Source: an uncultured Clostridia bacterium
GTDB taxonomy: Bacteria > Bacillota > Clostridia > Lachnospirales > Anaerotignaceae
Direction of reading: 5' to 3'
DNA: 41,991 nt
NCBI GenBank assembly: GCA_944384265.1
Contig: CALWSR010000028.1
Coordinates: 1 to 41,991, forward strand
Under the pieces are notes generated by a model, which worked only from the letters and a program-made list of their open reading frames with translations, was not told where the DNA came from and did no database searches. Shown one piece after another: positions 16,117 to 24,249 of this stretch. The position numbers and the translations under genes were made by a program. The stretch's first letter is position 1, and each line of letters starts with the position of its first letter.

Positions 16117-17853
16117 TTATTTTCCATATTCCTGCATTGCTTCAAAAACAGCTTCATAGGCTTTTTTAGAAACCAGAGAAATATTTTGAGATTGCCTTTG
16201 CAGATAGTAAACCTGCGCTCCCTCTTCTACAATAGATGCCACCATAAATGCCCTATCCAGTGTTTGTGCCGCAGCCACCACACCATGATTTGCCAACAGA
16301 CAGGCATAATTATTTTTTAATGCCTTTACTGTTTTTTTGGCCAGCTTTTTGCTTCCAGGAGGAGCAAACTTTGCCACATTGATTTCACCACAGCCGGCCA
16401 GTCCCATTTCTGTTATCACAGGAGGCAGAGATACACCCTGAGAGGCCAGTACAGTAGCATATAAGGAATGAGTATGTATGATTCCGCCAATATCTTCTCT
16501 GGCTTTATATATGGCCAAATGCATAGGCAATTCAGAAGAAGGTTTTTTTCCATTTTCCAAATAGATATTCCCATCTAAATCTGTGATGCAAATATCTTTT
16601 TCTGTCATAGTTTCATAAGCAGTACCAGAGGGAGTAATGGCAACAAGCTTTTCTTTTCTGTCTATCATGCTAATATTTCCAAATGTTGCCGAAACAAGTC
16701 CGCTGGAAGATATTGTTTTTGCTGTTTTCAGTACTTCCTGCTGCATTTTCAATAAAAACTGATTATTTTTACATTTTTTTCCTTCTCTCAACGCCTGTAA
16801 GCTTTCTGAAAACGGAGGATAAGCTACACCTTTTTCTGTAATGATTGCTGTAATGTTTTGGTGAGGTGTTACATCAAATGCCGGATTAAATATGGATACA
16901 TCAGCAGGCGCCGTTTGCTTTTCACCAAAATGACAGACCTCTTGGGCATCTCTTTGTTCAATGGGAATTTCTTCACCTGTTTCCATGTCAAAATCTATTG
17001 TAGAAAGAGGAGCTGCTATAAAAAATGGTATGTTGTGTTCCTTTGCCAGTATGGATAAGCTGTAAGTACCGATTTTGTTGGCACTGTCCCCATTTTTTGT
17101 AATGCGGTCAGCACCGGTAATCACAGCTTGTACCCATTTGTTTTTCATCACAACACCTGCCATATTATCACATATGGTTGTCACAGGAACACCACTTTGA
17201 GAAAGCTCCCATGCAGTCAAACGGCTTCCCTGCAAAAGCGGTCTTGTTTCATCGGAATATACGCTGATGCTTTTTCCTCTCTCTTTCATAATATAAGCAG
17301 GCGCAAGGGCAGTACCATACATAGAGGTGGCTAAGGCACCTGCATTGCAATGGGTTAAAAATGCTTTGAAATTTGGAATTTGCTCTAAAATGTCTGCACC
17401 GTACTCTCCAATGGCTTTGCAGGCGGCAATATCTTCTTCCAGCATTTTTTCTGCCTCTTTTAATATGGCTTGTACAAGCTCAGACATTGTTTTCTCTTTT
17501 TCTAAATGTGCTTTCCAAATTTTTTTGCTGTATGCTTTCATACGTTCTAAAGCCCAATGCAAATTGACTGCTGTTGGACGGGCAGTATCTAAATAATCAG
17601 CAATTTCCTCTATCTTTTTTAAAAAATCATTTTTGTTTGCAGCCTTTTGTTCTGACCAGCTTTTGATGCCAATGTATACACCAAAACCACCGGCAAGTCC
17701 AATGGCCGGTGCCCCCCTCACCTCCAGCTTTTGAATGGCCTCCCACATTTGTTCTATGGTTTTGATTTCTTTTATAACACAGGTTTCAGGCAATCTGGTT
17801 TGGTCAAGTATCATCACCTTTTCTTCTTCAAACCATATAGGCTTTGGCAACAT
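16117..17853 (-). CDS. Fused methylthioribose-1-phosphate isomerase (MtnA) and class II aldolase
   Basis: A 578-residue, two-enzyme polypeptide. Residues 1 to about 345 are an MtnA/eIF2B-like isomerase: the early KLEVRGAPAIGLAGG motif, the active-site Cys in THCNAGALATSMYGTALAP and the Asp in GADRITKNGDSANKIGTY. Residues about 360-578 are a class II aldolase/adducin domain: FGNISMID, the catalytic Glu in SSELPMH, zinc ligands IHTHS and NHGVVAA. The pair would isomerise an aldose 1-phosphate (5-methylthio- or 5-deoxyribose 1-phosphate) and then dehydrate or cleave the ketose product. No MtnK, MtnN or later MtnCD-type gene lies nearby. That favours a DHAP-shunt-like reaction, where an aldolase gives DHAP plus a small aldehyde, over the classical methionine salvage route. 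The ATG follows AAAAGGAG. Confidence 0.88.
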   Translation of the reverse strand: MLPKPIWFEEEKVMILDQTRLPETCVIKEIKTIEQMWEAIQKLEVRGAPAIGLAGGFGVYIGIKSWSEQKAANKNDFLKKIEEIADYLDTARPTAVNLHWALERMKAYSKKIWKAHLEKEKTMSELVQAILKEAEKMLEEDIAACKAIGEYGADILEQIPNFKAFLTHCNAGALATSMYGTALAPAYIMKERGKSISVYSDETRPLLQGSRLTAWELSQSGVPVTTICDNMAGVVMKNKWVQAVITGADRITKNGDSANKIGTYSLSILAKEHNIPFFIAAPLSTIDFDMETGEEIPIEQRDAQEVCHFGEKQTAPADVSIFNPAFDVTPHQNITAIITEKGVAYPPFSESLQALREGKKCKNNQFLLKMQQEVLKTAKTISSSGLVSATFGNISMIDRKEKLVAITPSGTAYETMTEKDICITDLDGNIYLENGKKPSSELPMHLAIYKAREDIGGIIHTHSLYATVLASQGVSLPPVITEMGLAGCGEINVAKFAPPGSKKLAKKTVKALKNNYACLLANHGVVAAAQTLDRAFMVASIVEEGAQVYYLQRQSQNISLVSKKAYEAVFEAMQEYGK

Positions 17854-17883
17854 ATGTTTTCACTCCTTTTTGTGATTGATATA

Positions 17884-17910
17884 AAAAGCCTCGCAATACA
17901 CGAGGCTTTT
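17884..17910 (-). terminator. Terminator of the small siroheme protein gene
   Basis: AAAAGCCTCG and CGAGGCTTTT form a 10-bp stem with a 7-nt loop, followed on the minus strand by TTAT, 8 nt after the stop at 17918. Confidence 0.85.
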
Positions 17911-17917
17911 CCTAATT

Positions 17918-18628
17918 TTATACAACTGCCAGTGCTTTTAAGGATGCAATAAAATCTGCATACTCCTTTGTATCTTTCATTTCTTCCAGCATATTTCCAA
18001 ATCTTTGTTTTTCTTTTCCATGGGCTTTAAAAAAATCTGTACAGATTGTTGCAACCTCACAGGCCTTAGAAGCATCTATTTTACAAATTTCTTCTCCCAT
18101 AATAGACTGCCTGCCAAAACGCCCTCCTATAAACACTCTTAAAGTACCTTTTGGGGCTCCCATAAATCCTATGTCATTTAATTGTGCTTTTGCACAATTA
18201 TTGGGACAGCCTGTTACATTGATTTTAAATTTATGGGGCAGTCTCATTTCATAAAATTTTTCATGAAGCTCTTTTCCAATAGCTTGTGTATCTACTAATC
18301 CAAATTTACATACTGTTCCTTTGCAGCTTACAATAGGGCGCATTCCCTTTGCCGTTCCGCCGTATAATAATCCCATTTGCTTCATTTCTTCTTTCATGGG
18401 AGCAATGTTTTCATAAGGAATGCCCACAATTTCAAAATTCAAACGCATTGTAGCAACTGCAAACCCCTTTCCATATTTTTGAGCTAATATAGAAACATTT
18501 TTTAAATCCTCTGCTGTTGCAATACCCACCGGAAAAACAATGCGCAATGCAAATTGTTCTTTATCCTTCATTAACAAAAATCCTTCTGATTTTAATTGTG
18601 CCAATTCTTCTGTTGTTAAATTTACCAT
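17918..18628 (-). CDS. Small siroheme/[4Fe-4S] sulfite-nitrite reductase-like protein
   Basis: A 236-residue protein matching the minimal form of the nitrite/sulfite reductase fold. A ferredoxin-like half domain (about 30-90) is followed by the siroheme-cluster motif SCKGTVCKFGLVDT (first two cysteines) and TGCPNNCAKA (last two), then GGRFGRQSIMGEEI. The first pair is spaced C-x4-C, compared with C-x5-C in AsrC. Such small proteins are common in anaerobes, and their electron donor and physiological substrate are often unknown. It has its own promoter and terminator and lies 534 nt from asrC. Functional overlap with the Asr complex is plausible, but sulfite, nitrite or another acceptor cannot be chosen from sequence. 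Confidence 0.85.
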   Translation of the reverse strand: MVNLTTEELAQLKSEGFLLMKDKEQFALRIVFPVGIATAEDLKNVSILAQKYGKGFAVATMRLNFEIVGIPYENIAPMKEEMKQMGLLYGGTAKGMRPIVSCKGTVCKFGLVDTQAIGKELHEKFYEMRLPHKFKINVTGCPNNCAKAQLNDIGFMGAPKGTLRVFIGGRFGRQSIMGEEICKIDASKACEVATICTDFFKAHGKEKQRFGNMLEEMKDTKEYADFIASLKALAVV

Positions 18629-18686
18629 AGCAAATGACCTCCTTTACTTTATGCTATATTATAAAGTATCTCAGTTTATTTTTTTT

Positions 18687-18714
18687 ATTATACCATAAAC
18701 ATAACGTTTTACAA
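18687..18714 (-). promoter_or_regulatory. Sigma-A-like promoter of the small siroheme protein gene
   Basis: On the minus strand TTGTAA (18709-18714), 16 bp, TATAAT (18687-18692). The start would be near 18680, about 50 nt before the ATG at 18628. Confidence 0.6.
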
Positions 18715-19038
18715 CCAAAATTCATGGAAGTCATTTTTATCTATATATTTGAAGCTGTGTTTTTTATAATTTCAAACTATTTTTTACTCCATTATTTTTT
18801 TCAGCTGTATGAAAATGTTTCAAAATAACAATATATATTTTCAGAGGATTGAAACAGTATGGATGATATATTGAAAAATATACAATATCTGCTTGTCATT
18901 TCTTGATTGGTATTTTTCCATTGCCAATTAGAAGCTTATTGGATTTATAATATACAAAAATAAAAAGGCAGTAATATGCTGTTTTACCATTTTGAAAAAA
19001 TAAAAACATATATTTTTCTATAAAATGGAAAATATAAC
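18715..19038. other. AT-rich gene-free stretch between asrC and the small siroheme gene
   Basis: No coding frame with codon bias or a ribosome-binding site was seen on either strand. It contains A/T runs and several TATATTTT-like segments. The asr terminator bounds it on the right and the siroheme-gene promoter on the left. Confidence 0.6.
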
Positions 19039-19087
19039 AAAACGGAAAGCAGCCATAATATTTTTTATTATGGCTGCTTTCCGTTTT
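19039..19087 (-). terminator. Very long hairpin terminator of the asr operon
   Basis: A perfect 22-bp stem, AAAACGGAAAGCAGCC... (19039-19060) with its complement (19066-19087), and a 5-nt T loop. It lies 75 nt after the asrC stop. On the minus strand it is followed by TGTTATATT. The U-rich 3' stem and length suggest strong termination. Confidence 0.85.
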
Positions 19088-19161
19088 GTATGTTAATCCT
19101 TTATGTTTTTTTGTATATATGAAAATTATCCATGACGTTTTTGATATATTTTATAAAAACG

Positions 19162-20127
19162 TTATCTATAATGAACACCATGCCAATACATTGGCAAAGT
19201 AATTTCCGCCTTATCTGATAATACAACGTCTTTCATTGCCCATTTATAGTATTCTTCAAAACCGGTGCGGTCTACAATATATCCAATATGTTCCTTTCCA
19301 CCTGGAGCCTCTGTATCAATATATTTTTTTACATATTCATATGTATTCAATATAATTTTAAGAATACTGTCGGCATCTGCCCATTTGATAAAGTTTTCTC
19401 CCAAACGAGGATTCTTTTTTCCAGACCTTCCTAAAAGCGTCAAGCGATAGTATTTTTCTTCGCTTCTTGTCCATGCCATATTGGGACAGGCCAAAACGCA
19501 TTCTCCGCACCCTATGCATCTTTGTGTATCCCGCTTAGGACGACAATTTACCATTGTCAAAGCACCTGTTGATTTTTTGGTGCAGGCTTTTACGCAAGCA
19601 TTGCAGGTTACACACCTTTCAGCTTCAAACTGAGGCTCAGTCATACCAATGATACCAAAGTCATGCATTCTCACTTTTGCACAGTCATTGGAACAGCCTG
19701 TAAGCGCAATTTTAAAATGCAAATCATTTGGAAACACAGCTTTTTCAATTCTTTGCGCAAAATGGGTGGTGTCATAACAAGCATAAGGACAAACACGATT
19801 TCCTACACAAGCAACAATGTTTCTGGTACCAGAGGCTGGATACCCTCCCTTTGCCTGCTCGTGATTGATGTCCATACCAACAATGATGCTTTCCAGCAAT
19901 TCATTGATTTCAACCATATTTTCAAAGGGAATTCCCGGAATTTCAAAGCCTTGACGGTTTGTAATGTGCAGTGTGCCATCTCCATAGGTTTCAGCAATAT
20001 GCTGCAATATAGGCAAATATTTTGCTTCCAGATGTCCGCCTGGTACACGGATACGAGAAGCAGTTTTATTGCGAACCTTTGTGACACGAAATGCATTCTT
20101 TTTTAAGCTTTTAGTATTGATATCCAT
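19162..20127 (-). CDS. asrC: Anaerobic sulfite reductase subunit C (siroheme catalytic subunit)
   Basis: A 321-residue subunit that reduces sulfite to sulfide. Siroheme-cluster ligands appear as CVGNRVCPYACYDT and TGCSNDCAKVR. Inserted after them are two [4Fe-4S] ferredoxin motifs, CVTCNACVKAC and CIGCGECVLACP, which is diagnostic of AsrC/dissimilatory-type subunits. I start at ATG 20127 (MDINTKSLKKN), directly after GAGGAGGGG; an upstream in-frame start would overlap asrB and add 22 atypical residues. It is the last gene of the channel-asrA-asrB-asrC operon and is followed by a strong terminator. Electrons arrive from AsrB through AsrA. Confidence 0.95.
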   Translation of the reverse strand: MDINTKSLKKNAFRVTKVRNKTASRIRVPGGHLEAKYLPILQHIAETYGDGTLHITNRQGFEIPGIPFENMVEINELLESIIVGMDINHEQAKGGYPASGTRNIVACVGNRVCPYACYDTTHFAQRIEKAVFPNDLHFKIALTGCSNDCAKVRMHDFGIIGMTEPQFEAERCVTCNACVKACTKKSTGALTMVNCRPKRDTQRCIGCGECVLACPNMAWTRSEEKYYRLTLLGRSGKKNPRLGENFIKWADADSILKIILNTYEYVKKYIDTEAPGGKEHIGYIVDRTGFEEYYKWAMKDVVLSDKAEITLPMYWHGVHYR

Positions 20128-20138
20128 TGTACCCCTCC

Positions 20139-20933
20139 TCAATCTATCAGATTTTTTCCCACTGTATATGGAAATACCGGACCATCTAAGCACACATATT
20201 TGTCATTGATACGGCAGTGTCCGCATTTCCCTAAGCCACAGCACATTTTTCTTTCATGGGAAATCCATATATTTTCTTCTTGAAAACCACGTTCTATCAA
20301 TGCTGCTGTTGCAAAGCGCATCATTGCTGGAGGTCCTACAACGATGGCTTTTGCTGTGCTGATACATTTCATATCTAATTGGGGAATAAATGCTGTGACA
20401 AGTCCAACATGACGATGTTGAGAGGGTTCTCCTTTATCCACAGTTAATATCACATTCATTTGTGTCATCCATTTTTCAAAATCATCACGGAACAAAATGT
20501 CATCATCCGATTTAAATCCTGCAATCAGTGTAAGACCTTTATGCCGCTGAGGATGCTCTCCCAAATAAGAAATGACACCACGAACAGGAGAAACGCCTGT
20601 ACCTCCTGCAACAATGACAATTTCATTTCCTTCATAATCTGCCACATCAAATCCATTTCCATAAGGCCCTCTCAAATAAAGAGAATTTCCTTCATAATGC
20701 TCAAATATTTCATTTGTTACCTTTCCTACCTGACGAATGGTCAAATCTATAAAGCCATCTCCTATTCCGCTGACAGAAATAGGGGCCTCTCCATATTTTG
20801 GCATAGAAACTTCAAAAAACTGCCCAGGTTTCACCTCTCCCTGATACTGCATACGAAAGGTATATTCAATAGGCGTATGAGGAATCACATTTAGAATTTT
20901 TGACAAAAAAGGTACATAAACATTTTCATTCAT
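20139..20933 (-). CDS. asrB: Anaerobic sulfite reductase subunit B (FAD/NAD(P)H-binding)
   Basis: A 264-residue ferredoxin-NADP reductase-like subunit that takes electrons from NAD(P)H. The FAD-binding segment is seen in YLRGPYGNGFDV, the nucleotide-binding fold in VAGGTGVSPVRG (about 110-121), and a C-terminal [2Fe-2S] motif in CCGLGKCGHCRI ... YVCLDGPVF. Length matches AsrB. It overlaps asrA by 8 nt and ends 11 nt before asrC, so translation is coupled. AAGGAGG precedes the ATG. Confidence 0.95.
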   Translation of the reverse strand: MNENVYVPFLSKILNVIPHTPIEYTFRMQYQGEVKPGQFFEVSMPKYGEAPISVSGIGDGFIDLTIRQVGKVTNEIFEHYEGNSLYLRGPYGNGFDVADYEGNEIVIVAGGTGVSPVRGVISYLGEHPQRHKGLTLIAGFKSDDDILFRDDFEKWMTQMNVILTVDKGEPSQHRHVGLVTAFIPQLDMKCISTAKAIVVGPPAMMRFATAALIERGFQEENIWISHERKMCCGLGKCGHCRINDKYVCLDGPVFPYTVGKNLID

Positions 20934-21942
20934 TTACTTCAGCCTCCTTGCAAGCCTTCTCTAGCTCATTGATACAATGGGAGAAAGAAATATATTCTGG
21001 GCAAATATCATCACATCTGCCACAGCCAACGCACATGGGATAGCCTGTTCTTTTTTGAAAATCCCAAATCTTATGCAGCACTTTGTATCGCATACGTTCT
21101 CCATTTTTTTTACGATAAGTGCCTCCGCCGGCAACATCTGCATAGCCATCTACCATACAGGACGCCCACACTCTCCTTCTTTCACCGGCTTTTCCATTGT
21201 CTGTATAATACATATCCTGCATTGTAAAACAGCTGCAGGTAGGACAGACAAAATTGCAGCGTCCGCAAGCAATACATCTGCCGTCATATTGTCTCCAAAA
21301 ATCGCTTTGCAGCATAGATTGGGGAATATGCTTTGGCAATGTTATATGTGTAATTGTTTCTGTCACATAAGTAGGTATTACAGTCTGTATACTTTTTGCA
21401 GCACCATTTAATAATTCATCCCACTGTGCCATTTTGCAATCCATAAAATATAGTCCATCCACATAATCAATGCTCATATCATAGTCTTGACTTTGATTGG
21501 TACCCATGTCTGTACAAAAGCAGGTATCAAAGGCTTTTTGACAACCCATCAGCACAAATTTTGCTTTTTCTCTCAAACGCTTATAATAGTTGTCTGCCGC
21601 CCCCTGCTGTAAATAAATGGCATCTAATCTTTTTATGGCGTGTAAATCGCAGCTTCTTAAAAAAATCAAAGCCTCTTTTTGTCTTTTTTCACTTTCTTGA
21701 ATATGATTTTCTGTAAAATAAAATAATGTTTCTGCATTTTGTAAAAGAAATTCTTTTGGAGAATATTCTGCTTTTTTATCAAATACAACTTCATCAATGC
21801 TATGTACCTGTCCATATCGTATACAATCTGTATCCGAAAATCTTCCTTTGCCATGATAACATTTTGGTGTATAAATATCATAACATTTTTCCCATTCGCT
21901 CCATATAGCTTCCATTGCATCCTTTGTGAAACAATAACCCAT
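20926..21942 (-). CDS. asrA: Anaerobic sulfite reductase subunit A (iron-sulfur)
   Basis: A 338-residue electron-transfer subunit with two ferredoxin clusters near the C-terminus, CIACGRCNFVCPTCSC (about residue 225) and CVGCGRCDDICP (about 302). The N-terminal domain resembles the AsrA/hydrogenase-associated Fe-S family, with Cys-containing segments such as FLRSCDLHAIKRLD and DTCFCTDMG. It connects AsrB to the siroheme subunit AsrC. It starts 2 nt after the channel gene stop and overlaps asrB by 8 nt. Confidence 0.95.
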   Translation of the reverse strand: MGYCFTKDAMEAIWSEWEKCYDIYTPKCYHGKGRFSDTDCIRYGQVHSIDEVVFDKKAEYSPKEFLLQNAETLFYFTENHIQESEKRQKEALIFLRSCDLHAIKRLDAIYLQQGAADNYYKRLREKAKFVLMGCQKAFDTCFCTDMGTNQSQDYDMSIDYVDGLYFMDCKMAQWDELLNGAAKSIQTVIPTYVTETITHITLPKHIPQSMLQSDFWRQYDGRCIACGRCNFVCPTCSCFTMQDMYYTDNGKAGERRRVWASCMVDGYADVAGGGTYRKKNGERMRYKVLHKIWDFQKRTGYPMCVGCGRCDDICPEYISFSHCINELEKACKEAEVNE

Positions 21943-21944
21943 AT

Positions 21945-22715
21945 TTACACCTCTTTCTTATTTGCCATGATTGCATAAGGAATTGCAAGGCATAAAATGC
22001 CGCCTACCATATTCCCTAATGTTACAAAAAACAGATTGTAAAAATATCCCTGCATTGTTAAAATACCATCTGCATCCAAGCATAATGCAGTTGTCAATAA
22101 TGTCATATTCGCAATGCTGTGTTCAAAGCTGGATGTGAAAAAAGCAAATAAACACCAAAAAATCATAATCAGCTTTCCGCTTTCGCTTTTGCAGCGAAAA
22201 CCACACCATACTGCCAAGCAAACCAGCATATTGCACAAAACTCCCCGTAAAAACAATGCCAATGCTCCAGCAGTCATTTTTCCCTGTGCTGTTTGTATCA
22301 TAAATGTTGCTATGGCGTTTCCATCTGCCAAGCCTGTTCCTATGAATATAAAGGATATGATAATTGCACCTATCCAGTTGCCAAAAAAACAAAATATCCA
22401 TAATTTTATTGTTTGAGACAAAGATACCTTTTTTTGAAGCAACCCACTAGTCATTACAAAGTTGTTTCCCGTAAACAATTCTGCTCCTGCTAAAATCACC
22501 AAACTCAACGCAACACCAAATGAAGCACCCATAATCAGTTTTGTGTATATTGCTCCGTCCAACTGACCGCCAATGGAAAAAACCAACAAAATGCCAAAAC
22601 CCACATAAATGCCCGCAAGCATGGATGCAATGATATATCCTATTGGATTATTTCGCAAAAAGCCTACTTTCCCCACTGATGCTTGACCTACTGCTGTAAA
22701 TTCTTCTTGATACAT
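21945..22715 (-). CDS. Formate/nitrite-family hydrosulfide (HS-) channel
   Basis: A 256-residue FNT-family membrane protein with six predicted helices and the family motifs LAGAELFTGNNFVMTSG (about 75-91) and a second half ending GNMVGGILCLAIPYA. FNT channels are pentamers that conduct small monovalent anions. The FNT member next to asrABC in Clostridioides is the characterised hydrosulfide channel HSC, and here the gene is the first of the same operon, immediately before asrA. Its job is therefore inferred to be exporting the HS- made by AsrABC. The ATG follows AAGGGAGG. A Crp/Fnr-type palindrome lies 53 nt upstream. Confidence 0.88.
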   Translation of the reverse strand: MYQEEFTAVGQASVGKVGFLRNNPIGYIIASMLAGIYVGFGILLVFSIGGQLDGAIYTKLIMGASFGVALSLVILAGAELFTGNNFVMTSGLLQKKVSLSQTIKLWIFCFFGNWIGAIIISFIFIGTGLADGNAIATFMIQTAQGKMTAGALALFLRGVLCNMLVCLAVWCGFRCKSESGKLIMIFWCLFAFFTSSFEHSIANMTLLTTALCLDADGILTMQGYFYNLFFVTLGNMVGGILCLAIPYAIMANKKEV

Positions 22716-22767
22716 ATGTTATCCTCCCTTCTTTTTTTACAAAATAACAAAAAAATAGTCAAGGTGG

Positions 22768-22783
22768 TGTTGCATAGGCAACA
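22768..22783. promoter_or_regulatory. Crp/Fnr-type operator before the hydrosulfide channel-asr operon
   Basis: Palindrome TGTTGC-ATAG-GCAACA. On the minus strand it is followed after 5 nt by TTGACT and, 17 bp later, TAAAAA, a plausible promoter. This puts the site just upstream of -35, an activator position. The same half-sites recur at 24095-24110. The regulator gene between them is the obvious candidate binder. Confidence 0.7.
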
Positions 22784-22815
22784 TATTTGCATTTTATTCC
22801 AATTTTTTGTCATTT

Positions 22816-23478
22816 TTATTTTTTTAAAATACGAAATATATTTTTTTCAAAAGTAATCAATCCGTCTTTTCGCATACTGGCCAATTCTCTTGTGACTGCA
22901 CTACGGTCAGCACATAAATATTCAGATAGCTCTACACGGCTTAAAGGAACAGAAAAATACTGTGTTTTTTGCTTTTGTGCTTCAATCAATAAATAAGTCA
23001 TCAATTTACTGCGCAATGTTTTTTTGGATACAACTTCTATTTTTTCCATCAATCTCATATTTTTTTCTGCTATACACCGAAGCATATTTTCAATCAAACG
23101 ATGATGATAACGGCACGTTAAAGAACAGGTGTGCATCACCTTGTCATAATTTAAAAAAAGAATTTCTGTTTTTTCTGCAGTGATAAAGGATACTTGAGAA
23201 GCAAATAATGCACTGCATACAAATGTTTCTCCAAACAATTCTCCTGGCTGCAAATGAACCAGCAATGTTTTATTTCCCCAATAATCTTCTTTAATCATTT
23301 GTACACTGCCTTTGCAAATAATGCCTATGTATCGAATTTCATCTTCTGTCATAGCTAAATAATATCCCTTTGGAAAGCTTTTGTACTGCACATAAACACA
23401 ATGCAGCATTTGTTTTAGTTCAAATGACCCTATGCCGTGGAATAATGAATATTTCATTAGCTTTTCAATATTTTCCAT
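22816..23478 (-). CDS. Crp/Fnr-family transcriptional regulator, candidate controller of the asr operon
   Basis: A 220-residue protein with an N-terminal cyclic-nucleotide-binding-type beta barrel (about 15-115, including PGELFGETFVCSA), a long dimer helix (about 120-150) and a C-terminal winged helix with recognition helix SRVELSEYLCADRSAVTREL. There is no N-terminal Cys cluster for an Fnr-type [4Fe-4S] centre. Cysteines at HTCSLTCRYHH and in the dimer helix could be redox- or ligand-responsive. The effector is unknown. It lies directly upstream of the channel-asr operon in the same direction, separated by a palindrome matching one upstream of the PNPOx-like gene, so it likely regulates both. 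Confidence 0.88.
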   Translation of the reverse strand: MENIEKLMKYSLFHGIGSFELKQMLHCVYVQYKSFPKGYYLAMTEDEIRYIGIICKGSVQMIKEDYWGNKTLLVHLQPGELFGETFVCSALFASQVSFITAEKTEILFLNYDKVMHTCSLTCRYHHRLIENMLRCIAEKNMRLMEKIEVVSKKTLRSKLMTYLLIEAQKQKTQYFSVPLSRVELSEYLCADRSAVTRELASMRKDGLITFEKNIFRILKK

Positions 23479-23552
23479 TGCTGTTTCACCTCATTTTATG
23501 TACTGATATATTGTGTCATAAAAGCATTATACCAAAAAAAGGCCATAAAAAT

Positions 23553-24050
23553 TTATTCCATTCTGCCCCACTTCATTTCCACTCCATTTTTATCATATTG
23601 CTTTCTTTTGGCTGTTATATGGGTAATATCAATTCTGATTACTGCTGTTCGCTCCAAGCTGCCCTCCACCGCCTTTTGAAAGTGATGCATATTTTCATTT
23701 GCAAATTTTTTGCATAATAAAAAAAGTCCATGTATTTTTTCCTCTTTTTCTTTTACCATAACCGCATTTCCAAAAAATACTGCGGATTCATATTCCAATG
23801 TAAATTGACTTGGTACAGGCTTACATTTGCTGACTGCACTGATACATACTTGAGGCTGTTTGAATAAGCTTTCTATTTTTTCTCCTTCCATAGCTGAATG
23901 AAAATAAAAATGATTTCCTTCACGAACAATAGAAATAGGTACACCATAGGCAGTTTTATCTGCACGAACCATGCTGATTGTAGCAAATGGTGCCTTATCC
24001 ACCACATTGTAAGCAAATTCTTTATCCATTTCTCTGTCTTTTCTTCTCAT
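23553..24050 (-). CDS. PNPOx-like flavin-binding (Nim/YwaD-type FMN) protein
   Basis: A 165-residue split-barrel protein starting MRRKDREMDKEFAYNVVDKAPFATIS, a beginning typical of the Nim-like branch of the pyridoxamine 5'-phosphate oxidase superfamily. Later features include GVPISIVREGNHFYFHSAMEGEKIE and the HHFQKAVEGSLERTAVIRIDI segment. Proteins of this branch bind FMN and often act as small reductases; the substrate is unknown. The ATG at 24050 follows AAGGTGATG and is preferred over an upstream ATG that gives an atypical extension. The palindrome at 24095-24110 lies 44 nt upstream, linking it to the asr regulon. Confidence 0.82.
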   Translation of the reverse strand: MRRKDREMDKEFAYNVVDKAPFATISMVRADKTAYGVPISIVREGNHFYFHSAMEGEKIESLFKQPQVCISAVSKCKPVPSQFTLEYESAVFFGNAVMVKEKEEKIHGLFLLCKKFANENMHHFQKAVEGSLERTAVIRIDITHITAKRKQYDKNGVEMKWGRME

Positions 24051-24094
24051 AATCATCACCTTAATATAACATAACACAGCAAAAATGAAAAAAA

Positions 24095-24110
24095 TGTTGC
24101 ATACGCAACA
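24095..24110. promoter_or_regulatory. Crp/Fnr-type operator before the PNPOx-like gene
   Basis: Palindrome TGTTGC-ATAC-GCAACA, identical in both half-sites to the one at 22768-22783. A TATATT -10 candidate follows 26 nt downstream on the minus strand, again placing the site about one helical turn above or over the -35 region. Confidence 0.7.
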
Positions 24111-24249
24111 TTTTTACAAAAATCAGCAAATGATATGATGGTACGAATTGCTGTTTTCATATAGTATTACGCTATCTCCTCCTTATACAAACATAACAAT
24201 TTCGTATATGATAATTTATGAAATTATTTTTGGCATTGTTGATGATATA

